Shown here in pieces: positions 34,905-43,838 of a DNA stretch of 64,000 bases. The notes under the pieces are model-generated. The model saw nothing but the letters and a program-made list of their open reading frames with translations. It searched no databases and was not told the DNA's origin. The DNA lies in contig CAZMTP010000002.1 of the NCBI GenBank assembly GCA_964569185.1, forward strand, positions 9,329 through 73,328. The letters run 5' to 3'. Every line of letters begins with the position of its first letter. Positions within the stretch are counted from its first letter, which is position 1. Both the position numbers and the translations under genes were made by a program. This DNA comes from DATIJP01 sp964569185 (GTDB lineage Bacteria > Chlamydiota > Chlamydiia > Chlamydiales > Rhabdochlamydiaceae).

Positions 34905-34978
34905 TGCACCGGAGAGGATTCGAACCTCTGACCTCACGGTTCGTAGCCGTGTGCTCTATCCAGCTGAGCTACCAGTGC
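34905..34978 (-). tRNA. tRNA-Arg (anticodon ACG)
   Basis: Read on the minus strand, the gene folds into a full cloverleaf. The acceptor arms are GCACTGG and CCGGTGC with one G-T pair. The D arm contains AGCTCAGCTGGATAGAGC. The anticodon stem-loop is ACGG-CTACGAA-CCGT with anticodon ACG, and the T arm contains GGTTCGAATCC. The discriminator base is A at 34905. CCA is not encoded, so the nucleotidyltransferase at 42585-43838 or a relative must add it. ACG would be deaminated to ICG to read CGU/CGC/CGA. Confidence 0.96.
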
Positions 34979-35078
34979 GCAATCTCTATAGAAACAAAAA
35001 TCATGGATGGGAAGACGATTTTTGCCAAGAATTTTGTCATTTGCTATCCTTATCTGCCATCTATTTATTTGGAGTAGG

Positions 35079-36362
35079 ATGAAAAAGAGAGAAACATTTA
35101 GCGCCTGGCTCATCTGGTTTTTAAGCTCATTATTTATGTTTTATAAGTACGCGATTGAAGTTTCCCCTAGCGTAATGACAAACGAGCTGATGAGTACATT
35201 TAATATCCATGCAACACAACTTGGCAACCTAGCCGCATGCTATTTTTATGCCTATTTAATCATGCAACTTCCTGCAGGGATTCTAGTCGATCGCTACGGT
35301 CCACGACTTGTGACAACGCTCGCTATTTTCCTATGTTCCTTGGGGGCGCTTGTTTTTGCCTATTCGGAAACCATTGTGATGGCAGAAATAGGCAGATTTT
35401 TGACCGGAATTGGTGCTGCCTTTGCAGCAATTAATACTTTGAAATTGATTGCCAACTGGTTTCCCACTAATCGTTTTGCATTGATGGCAGGATTGATGAT
35501 GACACTTGCCATGTTGGGAGCTGTAGGAGGTCAAGCGCCCCTTTCCGCATTCATCCACCACTTAGGCACCTGGCGCCATGCGATGGGCATAATCGCTTTA
35601 ATCGGTGGATTTTTAGGACTTATTTTTTGGGTTGTTGTCCGTGACCGTTCTAAGGCCCTCCATCCTTTTTACGATGTGGCGGTATCGCCTAAAAAAATGA
35701 CAATTAGAGAAGGGTTAAAGAAAATCCTATCTAACAGCCAATCCTGGTACCTTTCATTTTACAGTGGACTTGCCTTTGCCCCGGTCATGATTTTTGGGGG
35801 CCTTTGGGGAGTTCCTTTCATCATGGAAGCCTTTGACCTTTCTAAAGACCTTGCAGCCCGCAGTGTTTCTCTGATTTTTATTGGATTTGCATTGGGATGT
35901 CCCTTTTCTGGTTGGTTGTCAGATTGGATTGGAAATCGTCGCAATGTGATGTTTGTAGGGACAATTCTGGCCCTTTTCTCAATTACCGCCGTCCTTTATA
36001 TGCCCGGACTTAGCTTCTTGATGATCAACAGCCTGATGTTTTTCTTTGGATTTTTTATTAGCTTCTTTTTGATCTGTTTCACCATGATTCGGGAGATCAA
36101 TCCTCCTATTTTGGCTGCGACAGCTATAGGATTTATGAATGCGTTTGATGCTTTCTTTGGCGCTTTTTCCGACCCTTTAACAGGAAAATTTTTAGACCTA
36201 GGATGGCAAGGTAAAATGGCTGAAGGCGCGCGCGTCTTTCCAGTCCATGCCTATAAAATGGCGCTCTTGACGATCCCAGTTTATTTATTACTTTCTTTAA
36301 TTTTCCTATTTTTAATCAAAGAGACCCATTGCAAAAGCAGCTATCCAGCCCAAATGCCTTGA
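35079..36362 (+). CDS. Major facilitator superfamily transporter
   Basis: I chose the ATG at 35079, preceded by GGAGTAGG; the frame is open further upstream but those residues are polar and lie close to the tRNA. The 427-residue protein has 12 predicted membrane helices. The MFS signature between helices 2 and 3 is seen as GILVDRYGPRLV, repeated in the second half as GWLSDWIGNRRNVM. The substrate cannot be deduced. Intracellular chlamydiae use such carriers for host metabolites. It is followed 61 bases later by an amino-acid permease on the same strand. Confidence 0.85.
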   Translation: MKKRETFSAWLIWFLSSLFMFYKYAIEVSPSVMTNELMSTFNIHATQLGNLAACYFYAYLIMQLPAGILVDRYGPRLVTTLAIFLCSLGALVFAYSETIVMAEIGRFLTGIGAAFAAINTLKLIANWFPTNRFALMAGLMMTLAMLGAVGGQAPLSAFIHHLGTWRHAMGIIALIGGFLGLIFWVVVRDRSKALHPFYDVAVSPKKMTIREGLKKILSNSQSWYLSFYSGLAFAPVMIFGGLWGVPFIMEAFDLSKDLAARSVSLIFIGFALGCPFSGWLSDWIGNRRNVMFVGTILALFSITAVLYMPGLSFLMINSLMFFFGFFISFFLICFTMIREINPPILAATAIGFMNAFDAFFGAFSDPLTGKFLDLGWQGKMAEGARVFPVHAYKMALLTIPVYLLLSLIFLFLIKETHCKSSYPAQMP

Positions 36363-36423
36363 AGCCTGCTATTTTCATAGAGAAAAATAGACAGATTCAT
36401 GTTAGGCTAAGTGCCAATTTTTT

Positions 36424-37878
36424 ATGAAAGATCTGTTTGTCAAAAAACCTATTGAAGAGATTGTGCGCAATGCAGATGAAAATTCTGGCCTTAAGCGCAG
36501 TTTAGGGGCTTTTAATCTGACCACAATTGGGATTGGAGCGATCATTGGCGCAGGTCTTTTTGTCCTGACGGGTCAAGCAGCGGCACAATTTTCCGGTCCT
36601 GCCGTTTTTATTTCTTTTATTATTGCTGCGATTATCTGCCTTTTTGCAGCCTTGTGTTATGCGGAGTTGGCTTCCTGTATTCCTGTGGCAGGCAGTGCCT
36701 ACACCTATGCTTATGCGTCCTTAGGAGAATTCGCTGCGTGGATGATTGGATGGGGATTGACGTTAGAGTATCTTTTGTCTGCTTCCACTGTGGCGGCAGG
36801 CTGGTCAGGCTATTTTGTCAGCCTCCTTCATGATTTTGGGATCCATTTGCCAAAAGTGGTGACCAATCCGATCTGCCTTTATGACCAGACTGCAGGCTGG
36901 TCCACCTCTGGAAATTTAATTAACTTGCCTGCACTGGTGATTGTGGGCGCTGTGGGTGCTTTAATTTCTTATGGCATCAAAAAAGCCTCATTTTTTAATA
37001 ATATTCTGGTCGTTCTTAAAACAGCAGTCATTCTGATTTTTGTCTTCTATGGATTTGGTTATGTGAATATGGACAATCTCCAGCCTTTGATTCCTGAGAA
37101 TCAGGGCCATTTTGGTCAATTTGGATGGAGCGGCATTTTTAGAGGGGCCGGTTTTCTATTTTTTGCTTTTATTGGGTTTGATGCGCTTTCAACATTGGCT
37201 CAAGAGTCGTGCAACCCACAAAAAGATCTTCCTATTGGAATGTTAAGTTCCTTGGGGATTTCAACAATTGTCTATATTATTGTGGCCTTAATTCTTGTAG
37301 GGATTGTTCCTTATAAAGAGCTGGGAGTAGCCGATCCAATCGCAGTTGCCTTTAATGCTTTAGGTCCTAAATTTATCTGGTTGCGCATTGTGGTCAAGCT
37401 AGCGATTTTGGCTGGTCTAAGTTCGGTGATTTTGGTGCTTCTTTTGGGGCAGACCAGGATCTGGTTTTCAATGGCAAAAGATGGGTTATTGCCGAAAGCT
37501 TTTGGGCTTACGCACATAAAGACGCGCACGCCTGTTTTTTCTTCACTTGTGGCCACCTGCATTGCGATGCTGATGGCTAGCTTTTTCCCAGTGGAAATGT
37601 TAGGCCAATTAGTATCTATGGGAGCCTTGCTCGCTTTTGGTATTGTTTGCTTAGGGGTTTTAGTTTTAAGGTATACACAGCCGCAGCTGGTGCGCCCTTT
37701 TAAGACGCCATTTTTTCCTTGGATTCCTCTTTTAGGATCGCTCTCTTGTTTTTTACAGATGGCTCTCATGCCAGGCACTATTTGGATGCAACTCCTCCTA
37801 TGGATGGCCATAGGATGCACCTTCTACTTCACCTACGGCCGCACCCGCAGCAAGCTCAAAGCCGCCAATCAACAATAA
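36424..37878 (+). CDS. APC-family amino acid permease (CAT-like)
   Basis: The 484-residue protein has 12 membrane helices and the amino acid-polyamine-organocation family signature in helix 1 (GIGAIIGAGLFVLTG, about 37-51). A second motif, ELASCIPVAGSAYTYAYASL, follows at about 81-100. GFDALSTLAQESCNPQKDLP, typical of cationic amino-acid transporters, is near residue 248. It probably imports an amino acid from the host cell across the inner membrane; specificity is not predictable. Two hairpins, the second a strong terminator, follow within 110 bases. Confidence 0.88.
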   Translation: MKDLFVKKPIEEIVRNADENSGLKRSLGAFNLTTIGIGAIIGAGLFVLTGQAAAQFSGPAVFISFIIAAIICLFAALCYAELASCIPVAGSAYTYAYASLGEFAAWMIGWGLTLEYLLSASTVAAGWSGYFVSLLHDFGIHLPKVVTNPICLYDQTAGWSTSGNLINLPALVIVGAVGALISYGIKKASFFNNILVVLKTAVILIFVFYGFGYVNMDNLQPLIPENQGHFGQFGWSGIFRGAGFLFFAFIGFDALSTLAQESCNPQKDLPIGMLSSLGISTIVYIIVALILVGIVPYKELGVADPIAVAFNALGPKFIWLRIVVKLAILAGLSSVILVLLLGQTRIWFSMAKDGLLPKAFGLTHIKTRTPVFSSLVATCIAMLMASFFPVEMLGQLVSMGALLAFGIVCLGVLVLRYTQPQLVRPFKTPFFPWIPLLGSLSCFLQMALMPGTIWMQLLLWMAIGCTFYFTYGRTRSKLKAANQQ

Positions 37879-37881
37879 AGA

Positions 37882-37908
37882 AAATCGTGTTTGTTCCAAA
37901 CACGATTT
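37882..37908 (+). terminator. Hairpin directly after the APC permease gene
   Basis: A perfect 12-bp stem (AAATCGTGTTTG / CAAACACGATTT) with a three-base loop starts four bases after the permease stop codon. No T-run follows, so it may protect the mRNA 3' end or be a weak terminator in front of the larger hairpin. Confidence 0.6.
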
Positions 37909-37922
37909 GATTTCTAAAATAG

Positions 37923-37985
37923 AAAAAGGCGCAATAGACAGTCGGGGCACAATTATGTGCCCCGACTGTCTATATCCGCCTTTTT
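37923..37985. terminator. Strong bidirectional intrinsic terminator
   Basis: A perfect 17-bp inner stem (37935-37951 with 37956-37972, loop ATTA) is extended by a 9-bp outer stem AAAAAGGCG / CGCCTTTTT (37923-37931 with 37977-37985). T-rich tails follow on both strands. It separates the permease from the convergent sensor kinase gene and can stop transcription from both sides. Confidence 0.88.
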
Positions 37986-38004
37986 ATTTTTTTCTCTTAT
38001 TCCT

Positions 38005-39792
38005 CTATCCCCTTAATATGTGGCGTTTTTTGGGGAGGATGATGGTGAAGGTGGTCCCTTGATTGACGACAGAGGTAGCAGAGATACTCCCATCATGCTT
38101 ATCGATGATTGTTTTCACGATGGAAAGTCCAAGTCCTGCCCCGCCTAGCCGCCTGGAACGGGCTTTATCCGCTGTATAAAAACGCTCAAAAATATGTTCC
38201 AAATCTTCTTTAGAAATGCCAATTCCTTTGTCGCTGATTTTCAGTTCAATCTCTTCTTCGTTCAGATGCCTCATTGAGATGGTGATTTTAGCAGGTGGCT
38301 TAGAATATTTTACTGCATTATTCAGTAAATTTAATAAAGCAAGTTCCAAAATGTCAGGGTCGGCATAAAGAAGCAGCTCCTCATCACTCTTAATAATATG
38401 AATTTCAGTTTCAGGGTTCAAAGAGAGCAAAATCCGTTTGCAGTCTTCCACAAGAGTAACAAGATCACACTCTCTAAAACGGCTTTCGGGAAGATTTTCT
38501 AAATCTGCTAGCGTGAGTAGATTTTTAACTAACGTTTCCATCCGCTCACAATTGCGCAAAATTTTCCCTGTAATTTCGAAAAGCTTCTCTTTGGACAGTT
38601 CAGGAAGATCATGCAACGTTTCTGCAAATCCTTTAATGATCGTGATCGGTGTTTTAAGCTCATGCGAAGCATTAGCGACAAAATCTTTGCCGATTTCTAA
38701 CATTTTGTAATGGTTGGATTTGTCCTGGAGAACGATGATCGCGCCGCTCCCCTGAGCTTTTGGAGCTGCAATCAGATCGATATAAGTTTTTTTTTCATCC
38801 CCAATGACCACAAAATCGGTTAAAATTGTGGTCTGTTTTTGGCATTTTTTAAGAAGGTCATGGCATTTTTTCATTAAAAGGGCGGAAGCTTTATCAGAAG
38901 TTTCAGGAAAAGCTTTATTAAGCAGCGATTTTTTTGGCAGTCCTAACATTTTGCTCCCAATGTAATTGATGTAGGTCACATTCAGATGCTGGTCGACAGC
39001 CACAACACCTTCACCGAGTGACTCCAAAATCGCCTCTTTTTCATTGCGCTCTTCGGTAATGCTTTTGATTTGACTACGCACTTTTTCAGAAAGGGAATTC
39101 AATGTTTTTGCAAGCCGGTTAAAATCATCATTTTCACTGGCAGATTTATCCAGAGCAATAGCAGGGATATCTTGACTTTGTCCTATATGATAAGGCCGTA
39201 TGGCCTCGATGATATTTCTAATGGGGCGACTAAATCGATTGAAAATCAGCCAGGTCAATGCCATAAAAAAGAGCAAGATGGCAAAAGAAAAAATAAGAAA
39301 ACCAATTTCAAAATTTCGAGCAATGTCCTGGATCTGATTAAAGGGAAAGGCGGTGCGGAGCACATAGGTGCGCCCTTGAAATTTGAATTTCTTTGCTACA
39401 TAGGCAAATTTACCTGCAAAAATTTTAGATTGCGCAATGGTATATCCTGTCTCTCCTTTTAGCGCCTGCTCCACTTCAGGATGTTCCGTAAGCTTAAAAG
39501 GGGGAAGCTCTTCTTTAAATAGGCGCCCCAAATGGGAGTCATAGATCATCACATTTTGATCATTCAGCAGACTGACCCGAAAAAAAACAAAATATTCCTG
39601 ATTTTTTAAATGTTCGATCATCTCTTCTTCTGAACGGGCATCATCGACTAAATCGATCAGATCTGTGGTGCTCTCTTCTAAAGAATCGCGCACTAGCCTC
39701 TCTACTGTTTTTTCAATTAAAGGAAATAGAGCTGAAATAAACAGGACAAATAAGAGAAGCTGGCTGAGAATGATTTTTTTACGAAAACTCAT
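38005..39792 (-). CDS. PhoR-like membrane sensor histidine kinase
   Basis: The 595-residue protein has membrane helices at about 8-26 and 165-187 that bracket a periplasmic sensor region. A HAMP region (about 188-245), a PAS domain (about 255-360), HisKA and HATPase domains follow. The phosphorylated histidine is H377 in SHELKTPITII. ATP-binding boxes are NLLNNAVKYS, DKGIGIS and GAGLGLSIV. Architecture matches PhoR-type kinases. No response regulator is encoded beside it, so its partner lies elsewhere. Its start overlaps the pepP stop by four bases, which suggests co-transcription with pepP and mutL. Confidence 0.92.
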   Translation of the reverse strand: MSFRKKIILSQLLLFVLFISALFPLIEKTVERLVRDSLEESTTDLIDLVDDARSEEEMIEHLKNQEYFVFFRVSLLNDQNVMIYDSHLGRLFKEELPPFKLTEHPEVEQALKGETGYTIAQSKIFAGKFAYVAKKFKFQGRTYVLRTAFPFNQIQDIARNFEIGFLIFSFAILLFFMALTWLIFNRFSRPIRNIIEAIRPYHIGQSQDIPAIALDKSASENDDFNRLAKTLNSLSEKVRSQIKSITEERNEKEAILESLGEGVVAVDQHLNVTYINYIGSKMLGLPKKSLLNKAFPETSDKASALLMKKCHDLLKKCQKQTTILTDFVVIGDEKKTYIDLIAAPKAQGSGAIIVLQDKSNHYKMLEIGKDFVANASHELKTPITIIKGFAETLHDLPELSKEKLFEITGKILRNCERMETLVKNLLTLADLENLPESRFRECDLVTLVEDCKRILLSLNPETEIHIIKSDEELLLYADPDILELALLNLLNNAVKYSKPPAKITISMRHLNEEEIELKISDKGIGISKEDLEHIFERFYTADKARSRRLGGAGLGLSIVKTIIDKHDGSISATSVVNQGTTFTIILPKKRHILRG

Positions 39793-40874
39793 GCTCCAGT
39801 GCCCTCAGGATAGAGATTTTCATAGCCAGTAGAGGTGATGATGATCGTATCTTCCCAGCGCACCCCTCCTTTTCCAGGCAAATAGAGTCCAGGTTCTATA
39901 GTGACCACCATCCCTTTTTCTAGAGCAACATCTTTATCTTCGCCTGTTTTCATGATCCTTGGAAACTCATGGATCTCAAGTCCTACGCCATGGCCAAGTC
40001 CATGGACAAAATAGGATTCTAAATTCTCTTTTTTCATCTCTTTGCGCGCTGCCATATCCAACTCTTTTAAGAGCACACCAGGACGGCATAATTTTAACGC
40101 AGCATCATGGGCTTTGCGCACAACGGTGTAAAATTCTTTTAAGACCGGCTCTACCGCATCGAAAAGAAGCACGCGCGTCATATCGGAATGGTATCCTTCC
40201 ACAACAAGGCCAAGATCTAGAAGCGCCAGATCTCCATTTTTAAATTTGGTAGGTCCAGAACGGTGATGGGGAAGTGCGGAATTAGATCCAAATGCGATGA
40301 TCGGTTCAAAACCGATAGATTCCGCCCCATTTTTTAGACCAAAGAGTTTAAATTCCAGTGCAACTTCAGCCTCGGAAACTCCAGGTTTAATTAAATGTTT
40401 GATATGTTCAAAGGCAAGCCACAAATGATGCGCGCTTTTACGTAGTTTATGCAGTTCCGAACTATCTTTTATGGCACGCAGTAGCTTGATCGGATTAGGG
40501 ACAGGAATCAGACGAATTTTCATTTTACGTGCAAATGCTTGCCACTTCAAAAATTGCGCATGACTTGTATTTTCACTGTCAATCGCAAGCGATTTTACTT
40601 TTTCTTTCTTATAAAATTTTTCTTGTGCGTCTTTGTCAAAAAGAGAAGAGGGAACAGGCGCCCCTTCTTTTGCTGCTTGGATATAGCGGCCATCGATATA
40701 CAGATGACAATTTTTTTTCCCTACAATAAGCTCCCCTTTGGAGAGTTTAAGTCCTGTGAGATAAAAAAGGTTGAGAGGGTGATCAATCAAGCAGGCATCT
40801 GCTTTCATCGATTTTAACTGCTGCTGCAGCTTTTTAATTCTTTCTCTATTTATGGAAGAGTCTTTCAATTTCAT
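39789..40874 (-). CDS. pepP: Xaa-Pro aminopeptidase (M24 family)
   Basis: The 361-residue enzyme removes N-terminal residues next to proline from peptides in the cytoplasm. The creatinase-type N-terminal domain (about 1-135) precedes the pita-bread M24 domain. The dinuclear metal ligands are visible as LLDLGLVVEGYHSDMTRV (two Asp), HGLGHGVGLEIHEFP (His), TIEPGLY (Glu) and VRWEDT (Glu). The start overlaps the mutL 3' end by 29 bases; an internal Met at residue 23 is an alternative. pepP beside mutL is also the order in C. trachomatis (CT574-CT575, from memory). Confidence 0.92.
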   Translation of the reverse strand: MKLKDSSINRERIKKLQQQLKSMKADACLIDHPLNLFYLTGLKLSKGELIVGKKNCHLYIDGRYIQAAKEGAPVPSSLFDKDAQEKFYKKEKVKSLAIDSENTSHAQFLKWQAFARKMKIRLIPVPNPIKLLRAIKDSSELHKLRKSAHHLWLAFEHIKHLIKPGVSEAEVALEFKLFGLKNGAESIGFEPIIAFGSNSALPHHRSGPTKFKNGDLALLDLGLVVEGYHSDMTRVLLFDAVEPVLKEFYTVVRKAHDAALKLCRPGVLLKELDMAARKEMKKENLESYFVHGLGHGVGLEIHEFPRIMKTGEDKDVALEKGMVVTIEPGLYLPGKGGVRWEDTIIITSTGYENLYPEGTGA

Positions 40875-42540
40875 AAGGTTTTAAATGGACCATAGTTGGA
40901 TTTCCTTTAGGACATACCTGCGGTGAAGAGGAGTCCAATAATTCTTTAAATAACAGAAGAGCCTCTTGTCTGGAAATCTGTTTTTGAATGTTTGCACGGC
41001 AAGAAGCAATATAGGCCAATTCTGTTTTTTTCTTTTCTTCTTGAGGTTCTTTCCCAATAAAATCTTGCAGGGCCGCTGCCATTTCCAAAATTACCTCTTT
41101 GGCTTCCTTTTCATCCAAAAAGGGGGGAATCGCGTCGATCATAAACAGATGTTTTCCAATCGGGTGTAATGCAAATCCGAGCGATTCAATAGTAGGAAGA
41201 TGGGTCATCACCATTGCGGCATCAATAGCAGACAGAGTCAGTGTGTAAGGCACAATGAGTCCCTGCTTTTCCCCGCGACCCGTTTTATGTTTTATGAGCT
41301 GCTCAAAAGCAATGCGTCGAAGAGTTGCTTGTAAATTCACAATTAGCAGACCATCATAGTGCGCCGCCACACTCCATCCTTCTAGGATAAGATAGTGTAA
41401 AAACAGGCCTACTATCTGTGGCTCTTGCGCTACTACAGGCAAGACAGAGGTTGCCATTTTCTCTTCCTGAAATTTCAGAGAAAGAAAAGATTCTTGGATT
41501 TTTGATGGTTCAAAGGATGTTTCAAACACAAAATCCTGAGGTGTGTTAGGTGTGCCTTTTGCAAGTGATTCTTTTAATGTCTGTTGGACTGCTTCTTGTA
41601 TTTTTTCTCTAAAAAAACGTTCGTCTCTGAGCCGAATCTCTTTTTTTTGTGGATGGACATTTACATCTACAAGATCAGGAGGAATGGAAAGGTGCAACAC
41701 AAAAATGGGGTGGCGCTGCGGCGCAATGCGTGTTCCATAAGATTCTTTAATTGTTTCCTGGATGAGCGGACAGATGACTGCGCGTCGATTAATAAATAGA
41801 TATTGTCCCGTTTTAGTGGGCCGAGCTAGAGAAGGGCAGCCCAAAACCCCTTGAAATGTGAGAGTCCCATGAGAAAACTGCATGGTGTAGCTTGAAGACG
41901 CATAATCTTCTCCTAGGAGAGCCAAAATGCGCCCACTTAGCTCCATCGAGGAGGCGCTGATCGTCTTTTTTCCATTTGAAATCAGTTCAAAACTGACTTC
42001 TGGATGGCTGAGTCCAAAGAGAGTGACCAATTTAAATATCTCTGAAGCAGAAACTGAACTGCTTTTTTGGAATTTTTTACGTGCAGGAACATTGTAAAAT
42101 AAAGAGCGCACTTCAATCGTAGTGCCGCGCGTGCGCGCAAAAGGCTCGATCAATAGTTCTTCCCCGCCTTCTAGTTCAATTTTGGTGCCTTCTTCGCCTT
42201 CTTTTGCAGTCATCAGAGTGAGTTTAGAAATCGCCGCAATTGATGCGAGCGCTTCTCCTCGAAATCCAAGGGAGCGCAATTCGAAAAGATCTTTAGCCTC
42301 GACTAATTTAGAAGTGGCATGACGTTTTAAACAGAGTTGTGCATCTTGATGGTCCATTCCTGTGCCATTGTCAGAAATACGAATGAGCTGCATGCCGCCA
42401 GCACTAATCTCAACAGCGATCTGCGTTGCCTCTGCGTCCAATGCATTTTCAATGAGCTCTTTGACAACAGAAGAGGGGTTTTCAATCACTTCTCCTGCTG
42501 CAATTTGATTGATCGTTTGTTCTGAGAGAATTCGAATCAT
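40846..42540 (-). CDS. mutL: DNA mismatch repair protein MutL
   Basis: MutL couples MutS mismatch recognition to downstream repair. The 564-residue protein has an intact N-terminal GHKL ATPase: VIENPSSVVKELIENALDA (motif I, about 18-36), SDNGTGMD (motif II), RGEALASI (motif III) and TRGTTIEVRSLFYNVPARKKF. The C-terminal dimerisation domain is present. The endonuclease motif of many bacterial MutL proteins, DQHAxxExxxxE, is here NLQATLRRIAFE, so the metal-binding Asp, His and first Glu are absent. A CPKGNPT segment replaces the usual CPHGRP. It is the first gene of the mutL-pepP-kinase run. Confidence 0.92.
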   Translation of the reverse strand: MIRILSEQTINQIAAGEVIENPSSVVKELIENALDAEATQIAVEISAGGMQLIRISDNGTGMDHQDAQLCLKRHATSKLVEAKDLFELRSLGFRGEALASIAAISKLTLMTAKEGEEGTKIELEGGEELLIEPFARTRGTTIEVRSLFYNVPARKKFQKSSSVSASEIFKLVTLFGLSHPEVSFELISNGKKTISASSMELSGRILALLGEDYASSSYTMQFSHGTLTFQGVLGCPSLARPTKTGQYLFINRRAVICPLIQETIKESYGTRIAPQRHPIFVLHLSIPPDLVDVNVHPQKKEIRLRDERFFREKIQEAVQQTLKESLAKGTPNTPQDFVFETSFEPSKIQESFLSLKFQEEKMATSVLPVVAQEPQIVGLFLHYLILEGWSVAAHYDGLLIVNLQATLRRIAFEQLIKHKTGRGEKQGLIVPYTLTLSAIDAAMVMTHLPTIESLGFALHPIGKHLFMIDAIPPFLDEKEAKEVILEMAAALQDFIGKEPQEEKKKTELAYIASCRANIQKQISRQEALLLFKELLDSSSPQVCPKGNPTMVHLKPYEIERLFHK

Positions 42541-42584
42541 GCTTTTGTTTATACAAGATCATTGATAAAATTGCTCGAGTTTCT

Positions 42585-43838
42585 ATGATTAAATCTATGC
42601 CAGCGCAGTCTCATGCCATTGCCGTAGTGCAAAAACTTGTCGATCACGGATTCATCGCTTATTTTGCTGGCGGTTGGGTGCGTGATTTCATCATGAAGCG
42701 CACTTCTGATGATATTGACATTGCCACAAATGCTTCTACAACCGATATCCAGAAAATTTTTCCTAAAACAGTGCCTGTCGGTGTCGCTTTCGGAATAGTG
42801 ATCGTAGTGCAAAATGGATTTCAATTTGAAGTGGCCACATTCCGCAAAGATCGCGGCTATGTAGATGGCAGAAGGCCTACCGGTATCGATCCTGCCTCGC
42901 CAGAAGAAGATGCACAACGGCGCGATTTTACAATCAATGGCATGTTTTATGACCCGCTGAAACAAAAACTTTACGATTACGTGGGAGGAGAAAAAGATAT
43001 TCAGGAAGGGGTGATCCGCGCGATTGGAAGCCCCCATGAACGTTTTGCTGAAGACCGGCTGCGTATGATGCGTGCGGTACGTTATGCAACGCGGCTTGAT
43101 TTTTTCATTGAACCGGCCACTTTGAACGCAATTTTAGCTCACTCCAATGAGCTGCTTTCCGCTGTGGCTATGGAACGGATTTGGCAAGAATTCAAAAAAA
43201 TGTCTCAATTTGCCCATTTTGATTCAGGTCTTGTGATGCTTCACAATTTAAATCTACTCCCCAATATCTTCCCTGCATTGAAAGAGATCTCTGTAGATGA
43301 GATTGAAAAACGGGTCCAGTGCATTCCGCGTTTTCCAAAACTGGCGCCCACCTTTGCAGAACTTTTAGAACTTTTCCCGGGAGCTTCTTTGGAGCAGGTG
43401 TTAGAGCTTTGCGACTATTTAAAACTGTCCAATAAAGAAAAAGAGTTTGCCGCTTTTTACCATCGCGCAAAAAATCTTTTAAATATGCCCGATCACTGGT
43501 TAAAAAATTTAGAAAAGGTGGAATGGGCCCACTTTTATGCAAATCCTCATGCAGAACTCTGTATTAAAATCCTCTCGAGCCATTATTCTATTGGGCAACA
43601 GGAGTCTTTTTTAAATCAGCATGCCAAAAGGACGCGCTCATTAGAAAACGCGATCCAGCGTATTCAAACTAAAAATCCAATTGTCAAAGCAGAACATCTG
43701 ATGAGAGAAGGGATACTGCCTGGAGAAAAAATGGGAAAACTTTTAAAAGAAGCAGAACGCATTTCTATTAATAAAGATCTGGAAGACCCTTCTGCTATCA
43801 TCAAACTACTACTGGCAAAAGATGGCCCCCCTCATTGA
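42585..43838 (+). CDS. Class II poly(A) polymerase / CCA-adding nucleotidyltransferase
   Basis: The 417-residue protein belongs to the family that adds CCA to tRNA or poly(A) to RNA 3' ends. The nucleotidyltransferase head has GGWVRD (about 29-34) and the catalytic DDIDIAT (about 43-49). RRDFTINGMFYDP (about 109-121) and the EDRLRMMRAVRYATRLDF neck motif (about 150-167) follow. The tail is a helical domain. The in-frame ATG at 42597 is an alternative start. CCA-adding and poly(A)-polymerase types cannot be separated by eye. It is divergent from mutL and overlaps metN by 17 bases. Confidence 0.85.
   Translation: MIKSMPAQSHAIAVVQKLVDHGFIAYFAGGWVRDFIMKRTSDDIDIATNASTTDIQKIFPKTVPVGVAFGIVIVVQNGFQFEVATFRKDRGYVDGRRPTGIDPASPEEDAQRRDFTINGMFYDPLKQKLYDYVGGEKDIQEGVIRAIGSPHERFAEDRLRMMRAVRYATRLDFFIEPATLNAILAHSNELLSAVAMERIWQEFKKMSQFAHFDSGLVMLHNLNLLPNIFPALKEISVDEIEKRVQCIPRFPKLAPTFAELLELFPGASLEQVLELCDYLKLSNKEKEFAAFYHRAKNLLNMPDHWLKNLEKVEWAHFYANPHAELCIKILSSHYSIGQQESFLNQHAKRTRSLENAIQRIQTKNPIVKAEHLMREGILPGEKMGKLLKEAERISINKDLEDPSAIIKLLLAKDGPPH

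Noticed and set aside
34905..34937. Longer start for the metallo-beta-lactamase-fold gene
   Set aside because: Those codons are inside tRNA-Arg, and the family begins at the ATG at 34904.
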